Below are positions 1 through 12,780 of a stretch of 64,000 bases of DNA, one piece after another. Each line of letters opens with the position of its first letter. The stretch's first letter is position 1. Made by a program: the position numbers and the translations under genes. The stretch is from Flectonema sp. DT1601 (taxonomy: Eukaryota; Euglenozoa; Diplonemea; Diplonemida; Diplonemidae). The stretch lies in assembly GCA_964019425.1 (NCBI GenBank), contig OZ025850.1:620001-684000 (forward strand), written 5' to 3'. A model generated the notes under the pieces. It made no database searches and had not been told where the DNA came from. It was given only the letters and a program-made list of their open reading frames with translations.

Positions 1-909
1 CGCAACGTACCTGACGGGATGGTTGAAGAATACGAGGAAGAGAAAAAGGCCATGAGTCAACGCATTGCCGAGTGTGAGCTGATGGTAAAGACGAGCAGAG
101 AACACAAATTTGCGGATGCTTTCAGAAGTGCTTTTGTTAAAGAAAATTACAAAATACAAATAGCAGAACTTAAAAGGGAATTGGCGCTATCAAGAGCTGC
201 CAATGCCGCCTCTGTTGAAACTCAGCAACAAATCCAAGCCACGTGTGACACCAAACAAGACCTACTTGAGCAGATGAAAGCTGTGTTGAACGAAACACAA
301 GACCAGTCGAGGAGGTTGGAACAAAAGGTTAATGAATGTCGCTGCAATCAACTTCGTGATAAATTAAAATACTGCACGGATTCCATTGACACGAAGGAAC
401 AAGAACTTCGAATGGAAGTTCAATATCGGCAACGATCTGAAGACGATTTGGAACGTTTTAAAATTCGCTCCAAAGAGGACACTTCTATTTTAGAACAGAA
501 AGTCAAACTACAGTCTGTCAGGTTAGAAGAGTTAACTCTATCGAGAGACAAGTACAAGAAGGAATCTTTATTATTAAGTAATCAAAATGAAACGAGTACT
601 AAGATTATATCAGCGATGAAAGACGCCAGCTCCCCACACAGTGAAAAGTTCAACTCTCCTTCGAGATTCTCTCGATTTTCTTCAAAGTCACCTCCAAGAG
701 GTACGACATTATTGACTGATCACTTAGCTGGGTCACCAGTTCCTTTTGGAGGGATTACTTCGTCTGCATCTCCCGACTCGAATGGCAGAGCACCCCATTC
801 TGATTTCTTCTCTCCAAAAGTTCGTCACAACTCTCGCTCTCCAACTGAAGCTGCGGCAGCTTCACTGGCTCCAGCCAGTAAGTCCTCACGCATTAGGTTC
901 GGTGAGTAG
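1..909 (+). CDS. Coiled-coil protein, C-terminal part (5' end outside window)
   Basis: The reading frame is open from base 1 with no upstream stop, so the ATG at 19 is probably internal and the gene starts left of the window. The visible 302 residues are a long charged coiled coil (about residues 1 to 205, rich in E, K, Q and L heptads) followed by a Ser/Pro-rich low-complexity tail with several SP/SPxR sites that could be phosphorylated. No catalytic motif is visible. The last codons (TTCG then GTGAGT at 902) look like a strong 5' splice site, so the true C-terminus may lie in a further short exon; the stop at 907-909 would then be intronic. A cytoskeletal or centrosomal scaffold is possible, but nothing in the sequence proves it. 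Confidence 0.7.
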   Translation, partial: RNVPDGMVEEYEEEKKAMSQRIAECELMVKTSREHKFADAFRSAFVKENYKIQIAELKRELALSRAANAASVETQQQIQATCDTKQDLLEQMKAVLNETQDQSRRLEQKVNECRCNQLRDKLKYCTDSIDTKEQELRMEVQYRQRSEDDLERFKIRSKEDTSILEQKVKLQSVRLEELTLSRDKYKKESLLLSNQNETSTKIISAMKDASSPHSEKFNSPSRFSRFSSKSPPRGTTLLTDHLAGSPVPFGGITSSASPDSNGRAPHSDFFSPKVRHNSRSPTEAAAASLAPASKSSRIRFGE

Positions 910-3013
910 CCTGTTAAGTTTATCTTTGGCATCGAGTGGTGTCATATTTTACTACTTATTGCTTTGATATAAGCGCCAGTATCCTATTCCATATTAAGAT
1001 CTGAAGAGTTGCTATTCACTCTGAGGTCTCACAGGGAGCAGGACAATAAATACTAGAAAATACTCCCTAAGAGGGGTAATTCATTCAACATGCGATTTGT
1101 GTCTTTACGACATTTTTTTTGTGGTTGTTTTTTTTTCTTCTTTTTCTTCTATTCTTGAAAGACAATTGCGTTTCAGTTCGACGTATTTTTTCTTATTGTA
1201 TAATTCTTTTTATCATTTTTTTTCCCAATTCCCCTACTTAATTTTTTTCATTTTTTTTTTTTTTTTTCACCCCCCCCTCCATTGTTGTTGATGATGTTAT
1301 TGTGAATAAGTTTATTGTCTCAAAGGCGACTGAGCAGCTATTCAGAGGCCAGTCTGCACATTTCTTTTGCATCAGTTCAGCTTTATTATAATTCGACGAA
1401 CGAGTAACTGTTAGCAACAATTAATGCTTTGTGTCCTTCGTCGTTCATGTTTAAAACCTGCTTATGCAATGTTTTCAGCCGCTGTTTCTTTGTGTGATAT
1501 TTTTTTTTTTTTTTTTGCTAACCCTTATTGTTGGGGGAAAAAAAGAAAAAAAAAAAAAAAACAAACCTACCTCAGTGGTGGGAGGTGTCGTGAGACAGGT
1601 TAGTTTTACCCTATTGATATAGAGAGAGACATAGAGGGTGGTGTATGATACGAGAGGAACTCTCGTTTCAGTCCCTAACATTATTATTCATAGGAATGGT
1701 GTTCCCCCAGTAACAGTAGGTACTTATAGTAAAGATCGGTAAAAAAAAAAAAAAAAAAACAACAGCTGTCTTATTGTCAGCCTATAGAGAACGAGCACAG
1801 CTCGATGAAAAGAAAACAAACCGAAAGTACTTCCGACGAAAAATTAAAAGCAAATCAGCCATCTCTCGTTGGCTAGTCTGTTTCTTGTTTCAGTTCAATA
1901 CATTTTATTTTTATACTTTGTTATTTAAAAAAGCGAAGCGTCTCTATTTTTTTTGAACGTTAGAACTCGAGGGAGCCTATGTCACACTTCTTCAGCGAAG
2001 GGAAATCTAGAAAAAAAAAAAAAAAAAAAAAAAAAAGAGATGTGAGAACCTGTCAAGAGAGTATGGTACCAATCAACAGTCAACGGTAAACTGCGGCATG
2101 TACAACTCAATCGAGTCTCAACCCTTCTGATACATGCCCTAATGAAATTCACTTCCAGGTGTGGGATCTCACTTTACCGTAAAGTTAGTTAGGTACCTTA
2201 CGTTTGGCAATCTGCTCATATATTCTCCACCCACTCAACCATGTGAGTTTGACATGGTCGCTAGTGTCGGAAATATTAAAAAAAAAAGAAAAACAACAGC
2301 AACCCGCTGTTGGAGTTTAGTTTCTATTCCACGCTTTGAAATTATTTTTTTAAGCGAATCTCTGTAGCGCGTATGGGATTTCATGTCACCTTCCCCCTCC
2401 GATATTTAATCACTGTATCAAGTTACCTCCCCGTGGTATCTGTCCCTTCTTACCAAAGCATCTGTGTGTGTGTAAGAAGGTCAATAAAATTCAGAATCTC
2501 GTTGTGTATCAGTAACAAGCCAACTAACTAAACTTATTAATTTTTTTTACTCATTTGATATTTACCTGCTGTTGGTGCTGAAAGGTGTCTATCACGTAAT
2601 GTAGTTATCTCGTGAAAAAAAAAAAAAAACTGTGTTTGCAGTGCGTCTTGCTGTATGACTTCGACCTATTCGAAAGTTTTTTTTTATCTCACTCCCCTCC
2701 TCTTGTTTCCTAAAAGCATGAGTTTCTCAGGTGATAATAAAAAAATATTTTAATTATCAAAATTTATTATTTCCTACGACACACACACTCTCTCCTCCCC
2801 AATGCATTATATACTAGTAGCAGTGGTGTTCTTTAGCGAACAAAAAAAAGAAAAAAAATAAATAACAGAAAATTCACGGTGCACAAAGTACTTTTTTAGT
2901 GGGACTGTAGATTTTTTTTTTGTTGTTGTTGTTGTTCCCTTTCCTTTTAAGGAGTTCTATTAGCCTTCCCTATATTCTTATCTGATTTACATAAATTATT
3001 AGGTTTGATGAAA

Positions 3014-3046
<33 letters not shown>

Positions 3047-3527
3047 GGAAAAATCCTCCAACTTTTTCTTGAATTGGATTTCTTTTTTTTTTTTTTTTTT
3101 TTCTTTTTTTGTTGCACCAACGAAGGTCGGCGAAGAAACTATTCAGATTAAGAAACCGATTATTTATTGTGTTCAAATGCTATCTATTTCCCTGTATGCC
3201 AAGTAGGCTTTATGTGAGATGGCTTCTACGGAATAAGAGGATGGGAATGGTTAACTTTTTTTTTTTCTTTTCCTAGCCCTATTATTTATGACATCCTTAT
3301 TAGCGTTTCCTCCATTCAAAAAAAAATAAGTATTCTGGTGGTGGACTACGTGGATGATCTAAACTGAGTAAAGATATTATCTATGTGGAGTTGTGGTTTT
3401 TCGGAGTGAGTTTTTTTTTATTTTTTTCTTCCCTGTTGCCTTGTATTGTATTCTATTTTGTAGTGAGTATTCAGCATGATGACCAAACCAATGCGATTTA
3501 CTCAAGTTTGGTGGTTGGGCAAAATGT

Positions 3528-3568
<41 letters not shown>

Positions 3569-3604
3569 TTAAGCCTTTGGGTCTTTACATAAAAAAACGA
3601 ACGG

Positions 3605-3640
<36 letters not shown>

Positions 3641-3785
3641 TAAGAATGTATAGTGTAATGTAATGCACGTTAATTATTTTATTCCAACCTAGTCAGGTAT
3701 TCCCAAATTTTCTCCAAGAGAGAGAGCAGTTCATCGTTATCGTAAGAATGGGGAAAATTTAAATATCACTAGCCTAGTCTAGGGG

Positions 3786-3816
<31 letters not shown>

Positions 3817-4049
3817 CTTTGTTTCCCAAACCCAACCCCCTGTCCGTATTATTCTTCTAGTTGTGTAGTAGGTTGATGGTTGCCACACAATTTATATGAG
3901 TCATTTTCAACACAGAAAAATAATCAATGAATTTGGAGTTAAAGTGTTTTCTTTAAGTATAACCCAACAATAAGCTAAATCAAGTCAAATTTATATATTA
4001 AACAAAAATGAACAGGTCCACCTTTTCCCCCCCTCCACCAAACTAGATA
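910..4049. other. 3.1 kb spacer, homopolymer-rich, no gene seen
   Basis: No coding region is supported on either strand. The spacer is full of A and T runs of 15 to 40 bases (for example near 2010, 3015, 3530, 3605 and 3787). One stretch, 3122-3175, matches a segment 30 kb away at 33454-33506 and is listed separately. A CAG at 4013-4015 lies 34 nt before the next start codon. Confidence 0.6.
3122..3175. repeat. Dispersed ~50-nt repeat, copy 1
   Basis: This segment matches 33454-33506 with a 22-nt identical core (starting GAAGAAACTATTCAG) and few differences outside it. Both copies lie about 0.9 to 1.1 kb upstream of a gene start on the + strand, in otherwise unlike spacers. It could be a small transposon relic, a noncoding RNA segment or a regulatory site; the sequence does not decide. 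Confidence 0.6.
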
Positions 4050-7000
4050 ATGAATCGAAGGGGAAGCTCACCGAAGGCTACAGACTCTGTGTTACAGTTA
4101 AATAAGATAGTAGGTCATTGGATATCAGGATCGTCATCAGTTGACGCCACTGCTGATGGGAACTTAGCGTGGCCAGCAGGTGCTACTATTGTAATACACA
4201 ATTGGAAACAGGATCGACATCAAGCTCTGATTAGAACAAGAAAAGCTGTTGGTTGTCTTGCTGCACATCCAACACTCGATAATATTATTGCTGGAGGTGA
4301 GACAGGCGCTCTCAACAGAGTTGTTGTATGGGATTGCTCAACCGGAAATGGAGCAGCGCTGTCTACCTTCAGAAAACACACAAAGAAACTATCATCAATG
4401 TGCTTCTCACAAGATGGTATCTACCTCATCACATGTGGAGGTGGAGATGAGGTTTTCGTATGGCAATGGAAGTCCGGCACAACAGTAGCTGAACACACAC
4501 TAACTGACAGGTTTTCATTAATATCTCCAATGCAAAGTATTGGATTCGTTTCTGCTGGTAGTAATGGTCACATTAAAGCATGGCCATACCTTCCTAAGGA
4601 TAAAGATAAAGTTCCGAAATTCAACATAAAATCATTTGGTTCCCCAACTTTCATTGCCATAGGATGCCTAAACGGTTTCACCTACGCAGTCACAGAACGA
4701 TCTCCTATCATTGAAATGGATAAGAAAGGAGCTGCATCAAAATGGGTTTACGGACTTAATGGTGCCGACAGACAACGAGAAGTAATTCTAACCGCAGCCG
4801 TCATCAGTCAGGAAGCAATCGCTGTTGGAGCAAGTGATGGAAAAGTAAACATATTCTCAACATCAACATTAGCGTTTTTACACAAAATTGCAGCTCCAGG
4901 AACTCAAGGATCCCCAACGAACCCTGTATTGGCAATTGTAGCCAAGAACGTTGATATTCATGTTGTTTACTGTGATAAGTCCACAAAGCACTACACTCTT
5001 ACTCCGGGGCAAAAGGGAACCCTCGAGGCTAAATTTCTTGCATCAAGAGAGCTTCACGGTACCGCAATATGGGGATTAGAACGCATAGAAACAACAACAT
5101 CAACAATGGTCGCCAGTTGTTCTGAAGATGGTCGAGTTCAGCTCTGGTGTGTGTCTGGAGAAGATCAAAAAGTCAGAGCGATCCAAATATGTGACGAGTC
5201 TGGTGACATGCCTCAACTACGATGTTTAGCAGCGACACCAGACGGAAGTTTCATAGCTGTCGGAGATAAGAAAGGAATTATTAGAATTCTGAGTATAACA
5301 AAAACTGCGATCACGCCAACAGCTGAGTACATCGCTCATGAAACCGATACTTTATGTTTAGGGTTTAGTGATTATTATTCTAATTCTCATGGAAAAGGTT
5401 ACTTCTTAGCATCTGGAGGAAGGGATGGTCTTGTCCACATATTAGAGATATCTGATCATGGTGAAGCAAAGGTAGCCAGTACTTTAAGTGGTCATTCTGA
5501 TGCAGTTACTTCTGTTCGTATCGTCGCTGTTAAAAATGAGTTCACGGTAGTGTCAACATCAGCTGACGGTTCTTTGATGTATAATTCATTAACTCAGAGT
5601 GGTGCTTTAGGTGATGATTCGACCCATCATAAATCTGGTCAAAAACATGCTATTTTAAACTCTGATTTACACCCTCGAGGTACATTCTTACTCAGCGTTG
5701 GAAACACAGACTTCTTATCATTCAGACAGATGACTCCAGCTGGCAGTAGGGGAGTAGCTAGAAAGCAATACAGCATTCCATCAGATAATAAAGGTTATTA
5801 CTTAGTCAGAATTGATCCAAATGCTGCATGGGTAGCCGTAGCAAGCTGTAGTGATAGTACAGTTAAAGTAATTGATTATTTTACTGGAACTGTTGTTGCT
5901 CAGACTCCATCAGGTGGAGCACAGCCGACAGTCTTAAATTGGATATCAGGTACTAGTTCATCATCAGTTTCTTTACTCATCGGTGATGCTGAAGGATGTC
6001 TTGGTGTTTGGAGACTCAACGTTGCTGCTGCTCATCGAACAATCGAAGCTGGAAAGCCTTCGTCAGTTCCAACTCAAAAACCAATTCAGCCATCCGCCCA
6101 GCCAACAGCTGCTGTGAAGAAGGATCCAATCAAAGAAGAGAAAGACCAACTCCAACCTCCAGTTAATAACAATCTATTCACGTCTGGTGTCCTTCGTAAT
6201 AATGTTGAAGGAAAATGGCACAATGCTGCTCACAAAGCATTCGTTGAAGAGAAGTTAGTATTTCCACAGTTTGATGCAATGTCTTCTGTTTGTACCACCA
6301 GCAGGTATGAAGTACAGTCTAGCGTTTCAAGTGAATGTCCTTTTCCGGAGACGGGTGATTCTGAAGGAGAAGAAGACTGCATTCCTCTGAGTAAAAGATC
6401 AATCACAGCTGCTCATGATATAAGATCGTTGTTTGGAAGAGCTAAGGAACAAAAACAACCTGAAGCTGCTAACATTCTCAGAACCAGCATCACATCCGAG
6501 TGGAAAAGAACCAATAAATGGAATCCAACTCATCATGCTGACCCAGTAATAAAAGAACAACCAGAGACTGTACACCAAGACCCGAACCCTACGGTGACTG
6601 TCATCGATACTAAATTAGATGAATCACAGAACCTTAAAACAAAACCAGAGCAGCTTGTGGATCCTTCTGATGGCCTTGCTCAGGATGACAATAAAACCTT
6701 AAAAAATAAACAACAAGAAAAACAACAACAACTTCAGCAGCAACAGCAACAAGCTAAAATAGATGAAGAGAGACGCAAGAAGGAAGCAGATGAAGCTGCT
6801 GCTCACCAGAAGGAGATTAACGAACAGGCTGTCACTCAATTACATGATGAAGAGAGTGCGATTAGAACTTCAATATTGAAAGAACAAAATGAAGTATTTA
6901 AACAAACGACTGTCAAATACGACCTGGACATCAAAGTAGTTGAAGAACACGAGCGAGTGAAACGTGAAAAGGCGGCGATAGACCTGCAACAGCAACTTCA

Positions 7001-7097
7001 GCAACAACAACTGCAACAGCAACAGCAACAGCAACAACAACTACTGCAGCAGCAACAGCAGCAGCAACAGCAGCAGCAACAGCAGCAGCAGCATAAA

Positions 7098-7171
<74 letters not shown>

Positions 7172-7802
7172 GCAGCAGCAGCAGCAAACACCACCAGACT
7201 CGCCCCCGTTAGAAAAAACAGCATTAAAACAAAAACTTCAGGAAGAACGAGAAGCCTGGAAGAAGAATAATAAAACTTCAAACAGTTCTGAAGGAGTCCA
7301 GCTTCCTATAAAGACATCATCACCAGTCTTACCGCCACCTACTTTTCAACATAGCGATCAGGGTTTTGATAGCACAACTTTGAGTAGTCTTCGTGACAGC
7401 ACTTCAATCATCAGTCCGATTATGTGTAAGAGTGGACTTGAGAAGATTGTTGAAGGAATGCAACAGGTGATGGAGAGTATTCAAGTATCACCTGATTTGG
7501 ATTCGACTTTCCAATCAACTTCTTCATTGAATCGTACTATTGGTCATCCTCCTGAAGAACATTTATCTTCTGTCTTGAAATGGGTGAAGTCGAATATAGA
7601 TTGTGTTCTTGATGAACAGTCTTTACCATCACCACAACAAACTCCATCGACTGTGTCTCAGGCTTCTTTCTTAGAAGATAGATTCACGTCATTGGAGCAA
7701 CACCTCACTGATAGACTCACAAAGAAACTATCCACTGAAATGGATGAAATGAAAAGAATGCTTCGAGAGTCTCAACAGTTTAGGAGTGCTGTCACCGAGT
7801 AG
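4050..7802 (+). CDS. WDR62/MABP1-like WD40 scaffold protein with polyQ tract
   Basis: Intronless, 1250 residues. Residues about 15 to 670 form two consecutive WD40 propellers with GH...WD-like blades (for example LASGGRDGLVHIL and VASCSDSTVKVIDYFTG), in the order and spacing of animal WDR62 and MAPKBP1, which scaffold JNK-pathway kinases and act at the mitotic spindle poles. From about 670 the chain becomes low-complexity and charged, and residues about 970 to 1048 are an almost pure glutamine tract coded by mixed CAG and CAA. The C-terminal about 40 residues form an amphipathic helix (LTDRLTKKLSTEMDEMKRML), matching the position of the WDR62 oligomerisation helix. Assignment to the WDR62 family is by blade similarity; the JNK link is inference. 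Start: first ATG after stops, preceded by a CAG at 4013-4015. Confidence 0.75.
6985..7190 (+). repeat. CAG/CAA trinucleotide tract coding polyglutamine
   Basis: About 200 bases of nearly uninterrupted CAG and CAA codons (with rare CTG, CTA, CAT and AAA) inside the WDR62-like gene. CAA interruptions are frequent, which usually stabilises such repeats. Length is likely to vary between strains. Confidence 0.95.
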
Positions 7803-8190
7803 GGTGATTGAGATTGAAATACTTGAGAGTACAAACACCATTGACATACAAAGGTAGCGGGTAATAACCCGATTGGAATGAAGGATAAAAACAACACTTT
7901 AAAAAAAAAAAAAAAAAAATAGATTTAAACTTTGTTATGTTTTCCTTTTTTCCTTTTGCTTTTGCCAGCATCTCTTTGTTCTTACGCTCTTGTTACGATT
8001 CATATAATTGATTTACTTATTCAAAATTCAGGTGGTGAATGTGGTCGGTTTTGTAGTAGTTGAGAACCAACTAGTAATTAAAGTTGTCGTCACGTAATTA
8101 TATTTCCAATCCTCATTTTCATTTACCAGACGGCAGTTAATCATCAGAAGACTACTCAGCGCGACTTGCCTTAGTCGCCAGCTTAGGGAA
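7803..8190. other. 388-base spacer before the IleRS gene
   Basis: No gene seen. It contains one A run (about 7900-7919) and an acceptor-like TTCAG ending at 8031, which may end a 5' UTR intron. Confidence 0.5.
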
Positions 8191-11100
8191 ATGTCGAAAG
8201 GGAATACCAAGTCAAAGGATGACGTCCTCAAGATTGCTAAGGAGATCGAAGGGAAATTAAAAGACAAACCGTTTCTAGGTGGTCAGGAACCAACTTCTGA
8301 AGACGCAAAACAGTTTGAGAAGATGTTGGGAGAAGGAACTGAGAATGTAGCAAGATGGGCTAAGAACATCGCGTCATACTCTGCGAGAGAAAGAAAACAG
8401 TTTGTCACCAGAGGACCAACAAAAGCTGAAAAGAAAGCCGCATTTGCTGCTGGAGAAGGCCACGGTCTAAAGATGGGTGCAAAGGCTGACGGAGCTTCTG
8501 CCAAATCGAAGAATGCTCTTTGTCTTGAAGATCTTCCTGAGAGACCAGACATTCCTGGGAATGAAGTTAAAGTAAAAGACATGTGGGAAGACAAGGATTG
8601 CTTTCAAACTTCATTAAAGATGTCAGAAGGTAAGAAACCATTCACTTTCTATGACGGTCCTCCTTTCGCAACAGGACTTCCTCACTACGGACATATCCTT
8701 GCAGGTACTATTAAGGATGTCGTTACTAGATGGGCTCACCAAACTGGTCACTACGTTGAAAGACGTTTTGGTTGGGATTGCCACGGACTACCAATTGAGT
8801 TTGAAATTGAAAAGCAACAAGGAATTAAAACAAGTCACGATGTTATGAAGATTGGTATCAAACAATACAATCAGTACTGTCGTGAGATTGTAATGAGATA
8901 CTCTGCGGAATGGAAGAAGACCGTCACCCGAATGGGAAGATGGATTGATTTCGACAACGACTACAAGACAATGAACCTTTCTTACATGGAGAGTGTCTGG
9001 TGGGTATTTGGTCAGTTATGGAACACTCCTGGAATGGTTTACAGAGGTTACAAAGTCATGCCTTACTCAATGGGATGTACAACAGTCTTATCAAACTTTG
9101 AAGCAAACATGAACTACCAGGAAGTATCTGATCCTTCTGTTGTTGTAACTCTTCCATGGGTTGAGGATGAGTCTATTAGCTTTCTTGCTTGGACCACAAC
9201 TCCATGGACACTTCCATCCAACTTGGCCCTCTGCGTCCACCCAACAATGAAGTATGTCCTCATCAAGGAGAAGGAGAGCGGTAAGAAGTTCATCTTAGCA
9301 GAGTCTCGATTAGTACAGCTCTACCCAAAGCTTCCAAAGCTTGACAAGTCAAAGTATCCATTCGAAGTCGTCGAGGAGTACACTGGTAAGGAACTCGCAG
9401 GAAGGAAGTACGTTCCTCTCTTTAACTACTTTGATAGAAAGAAGGCTGACGGAGCGTTCACAATCCTCGTTGACGACTACGTCACCAACGACAGTGGTAC
9501 CGGAATTGTCCATCAGGCTCCAGCATTTGGAGAAGACGATTACCGTGTGTGCATTGCAGCAAAGATTATTGCAAAGAATGAAGAAGTTCCATGTCCAGTT
9601 GACAACAACGGATGCTTCACTGATGAAGTTCCAGACTGGGTTGGTATCAACGTAAAGGAAGCCGACAAATCAATTCAAAAATCCCTCAAAGACAATGGCC
9701 GTTTGTACTCAGCAGGAGCAGTAAAGCATCCTTACCCATTTTGTTGGAGGTCAAACAAACCTCTTATCTACAAGGCTATTAGCTCTTGGTTTATCAACGT
9801 TGAGTCAATTAAGAAACAACTTATCGAAAACAATGCTGAAACCTACTGGGTTCCTGACAATGTTAAAACTGGAAGATTCAACAACTGGTTGGAGAATGCG
9901 AGAGACTGGGCAGTGTCAAGAAACAGATACTGGGGAACTCCACTTCCTATCTGGGTTTCTGAGGACTACTCTCAGCAGATTTGTGTGAAGTCAGTTGCAG
10001 AGCTCTCAAAGTTGACTGGTCAAGAGATTACTGACATTCACAGAGATTCAATAGATCACTTGGAGATTCCTGACCCTAGAGGAGAGGGCTACCCTCCACT
10101 TAAGAGAATCCCAGAAGTCTTTGACTGCTGGTTCGAGTCCGGCTCTATGCCATACGCCCAGTCTCACTACCCTTTTGAAAATGTTGAAAAATTCGAAAAG
10201 GGATTCCCTGCTGACTTTATTGCTGAAGGTATCGATCAGACCAGAGGATGGTTCTACACTCTGTTGGTGTTATCGACAGCTATTAAACAGAAGCCTGCCT
10301 TTAAGAACTTAATCGTTAACGGACTGGTACTCGCTTCTGATGGAAGAAAGATGTCGAAATCTCTTCAGAACTATCCTGATCCTAACCTTGTGATTGACAA
10401 GTACGGTGCTGATGCTTTGCGTTTGTACCTCATCAACAGTCCTGTTGTGAAGGGACAAGAGCTTAAATTTAAGGAAGAAGGAGTAAAGGATGTTGTGAAG
10501 GATGTGTTGCTTCCAATGTCAAGTGCTTTGAACTTCTTCACAATCAACTACAACAGATTAATTTTATCTGGAGAGACGTTCGATCCAAAGTACCCAATCA
10601 CTAACATCATGGACAGATGGATCACCGCAGCAGCAGCAAAACTAGTAAAGGACGTGACCACTGAAATGAAAGCCTACCACTTGTATGCAGTTGTCCCATG
10701 TGTTGTTGAATGGATTAAAGACTTAACAAACTGCTATGTTCGTATGAACAGAAAGCGTTTGAAGGGATCCCTCGGACTCGATGACTTCAAGGCATCTCTA
10801 GCTACCCTTTTCAATGTTTTGATGATTACTTCAAGAATCATGGGTCCATTCACTCCATTCATGGCTGAACAGATTTACGGTCAACTCAGAGAACTTCTCC
10901 CAACAGAAGAACAGGTTGACTCTGTTCATTACTTAATGATCCCTGAGGCTCCTGAGGAATTCGATGAGTCAATCATCCGTAAGGTCGCAAGACTCCAAAA
11001 GGTGTGTTTTTATATTATTTAAATCCCTTATTGAGATTCACTGAGATGGATGAATAAAGGTTTCTATGTTTGCATTAGTAGTGTGGTTGTGACAATTTAT

Positions 11101-11850
11101 TTGTGAGAATAAAGCGGGATAAAAGAAAACAACAAACAGGTTTGCATCATGGTACGTACCGTCAGAGATCGTAAGGGACAAGGTCTCCGTAAGCCTGTCC
11201 AGGAAGTTGTTGTTATCAGTGACAGTCAGGAGTACGTTGATGACATTACTGAACTCTCTGCTTACGTAAAGGAAGAAGTCTTCACTTTCAACATTAAGGC
11301 AACTACTGAAGAAGGTGACTACGTAGAGACTAAGGCTGTTCCAAATGGTAGAGCCTTGGGATCTAAGTTCAAGGGAGAATCAGCAAAGATCAGAAAGGCG
11401 ATCAACGCTGACGCCATCAACATCGCAAAGACGTTAAGAAAAGATGGAAAGGTAATCATCGAAGGGAATGAACTAACAACTGAAGATATCGATCTTGTTA
11501 GTAGTTGCAAAGGAACTGTTTCTGGTTATGAAAGTAACTCTGATGGTCAAACTGTTGTCTTGGTCGACATGAACCAAAATGAAGAAACTCTTATCGAAGG
11601 AAGTGCTAGAGAAGTCTTAGCTCGCGTTCAACAACTTCGTAAACGTGCTGGTCTCAACATCACCGACAAGGTTGGAGTCTACTACGAGACAACTGATGAG
11701 ACTTTCCTCGCAACCTTTGCTAAGAAGACTCCATTCATGGAGCAAAGCCTCGGCTCTGTCATCAAACCAGTTGCAGAGCGTACCGATGCTGACAAAGTTC
11801 TTATTGAACAGGCACTCGACGAACTTACTCTCGTCCTTGTCATGGCATAA
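8191..11850 (+). CDS. IARS1: Isoleucyl-tRNA synthetase, cytosolic type, with GST-C-like N-terminal domain
   Basis: Charges tRNA-Ile for cytosolic translation. Two exons: 8191-11001 and 11140-11850, phase-0 intron of 138 nt (GTGTGT...AAACAG), 1173 residues in all. The joined frame reads LQKVCIMVRTVRDRKG, matching the family across the splice. Class I signatures are present: HIGH-type PHYGHI near residue 166 and KMSKS near 721, plus the CP1 editing domain between them and the eukaryotic C-terminal domain (exon 2). Residues about 10 to 75 precede the usual synthetase start and resemble a GST-C/eEF1B-type fold (FLGGQEPTSEDAKQFE, then ENVARWAKNIASYS). Such domains bind partners in multi-synthetase or eEF1 complexes; that role here is inference. 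A separate gene call for exon 2 from its internal ATG (11149) would be wrong. Confidence 0.95.
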
Positions 11851-12780
11851 AATAAATAACTCGCATTCTTTATTTGATTGCGATTCTTGAAAGAAATTCG
11901 TAAGAACAAAAAAAAAAAAAGAAAAAAAAAGGAATGAAATATCTGAGACCTCCCACATACTTTGTGTTTTTGCACACGTGACTTTCTCTTCTTTTTTTGT
12001 CTTTTTGGTTTGCAAACTAACAAACATCTGCTAGTAGCAGACCCAAGCAAACCTTCTTAGGCTCGCTGTCGTAAGCGGTTTGCAGTATTTTAGGTCGTTT
12101 TTTAGTTTCTTTTTTTGATTTGAGTCAACCTGTTTCCACGTAACGGCGCGAAACCTGGCTGCCAGTCAGTCTCACGCTGCCGTTGCAATTATTTTATTCC
12201 ATTCTTTTTCCCCCACTTTTTTATTTTTTAATTTTTAGTGTAGTCACAATCGAAAAAAAATGAGAAAAGAACCCTTTTGTTGTTGTGCTTTCTAATTTTA
12301 GTGTGTGCAGTAAGAGAGTTACGTGTTGTTGCCTTCTGTTCTTTCCCCTCCACCTCTTGTTTCTTTGCTATTCTATTCGGCAGGAAATAACTGTTTTTTC
12401 ACGGTGTGTTAGGCTGTTGTAAAATTAAACGTCTGCTTCTGGTGAGGAAAAATTTAAAAAAAAAAAAAAAAAAAAGGGGTACGGAAGGGACGAAAGTATT
12501 TAGTCATTTCACACAAAAAAAAAGGAGAAAAAAAAAGAAAAAAAAAAAAAAGAACAGCACTTAGGGAAAGAATAATTAAATACTGAGGTACTCATCATCA
12601 GGGTTTGCACAGCGCACTGCAGGTCATTTGTAGCTGCTTGCTGGTTCATAAATACATTTGAAGCGGAGCGTCTTATAAATCTATTCTTTATACTTCAGGA
12701 ACCCGAACATATTATTAGCGTATCGTTGTTTTTGGTTATCAACATTTCTTAATTCTCACACTTCAGTTCATTTAAAAGAA
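11851..12780. other. 930-base spacer
   Basis: No gene seen. AATAAA-like sequence follows the IleRS stop at once (11852-11857 region). A short palindrome, TCTGCTAGTAGCAGA, lies near 12026-12040. CTTCAG ending at 12766 is 14 nt before the next ATG and looks like a splice acceptor. Confidence 0.5.

Noticed and set aside
6931-7281. Minus-strand Ala/Val-rich frame
   Set aside because: It is the complement of the CAG/CAA tract in the WDR62-like gene.
11149-11850. Separate gene starting at the internal ATG
   Set aside because: It is exon 2 of isoleucyl-tRNA synthetase; the joined frame restores the conserved family sequence.
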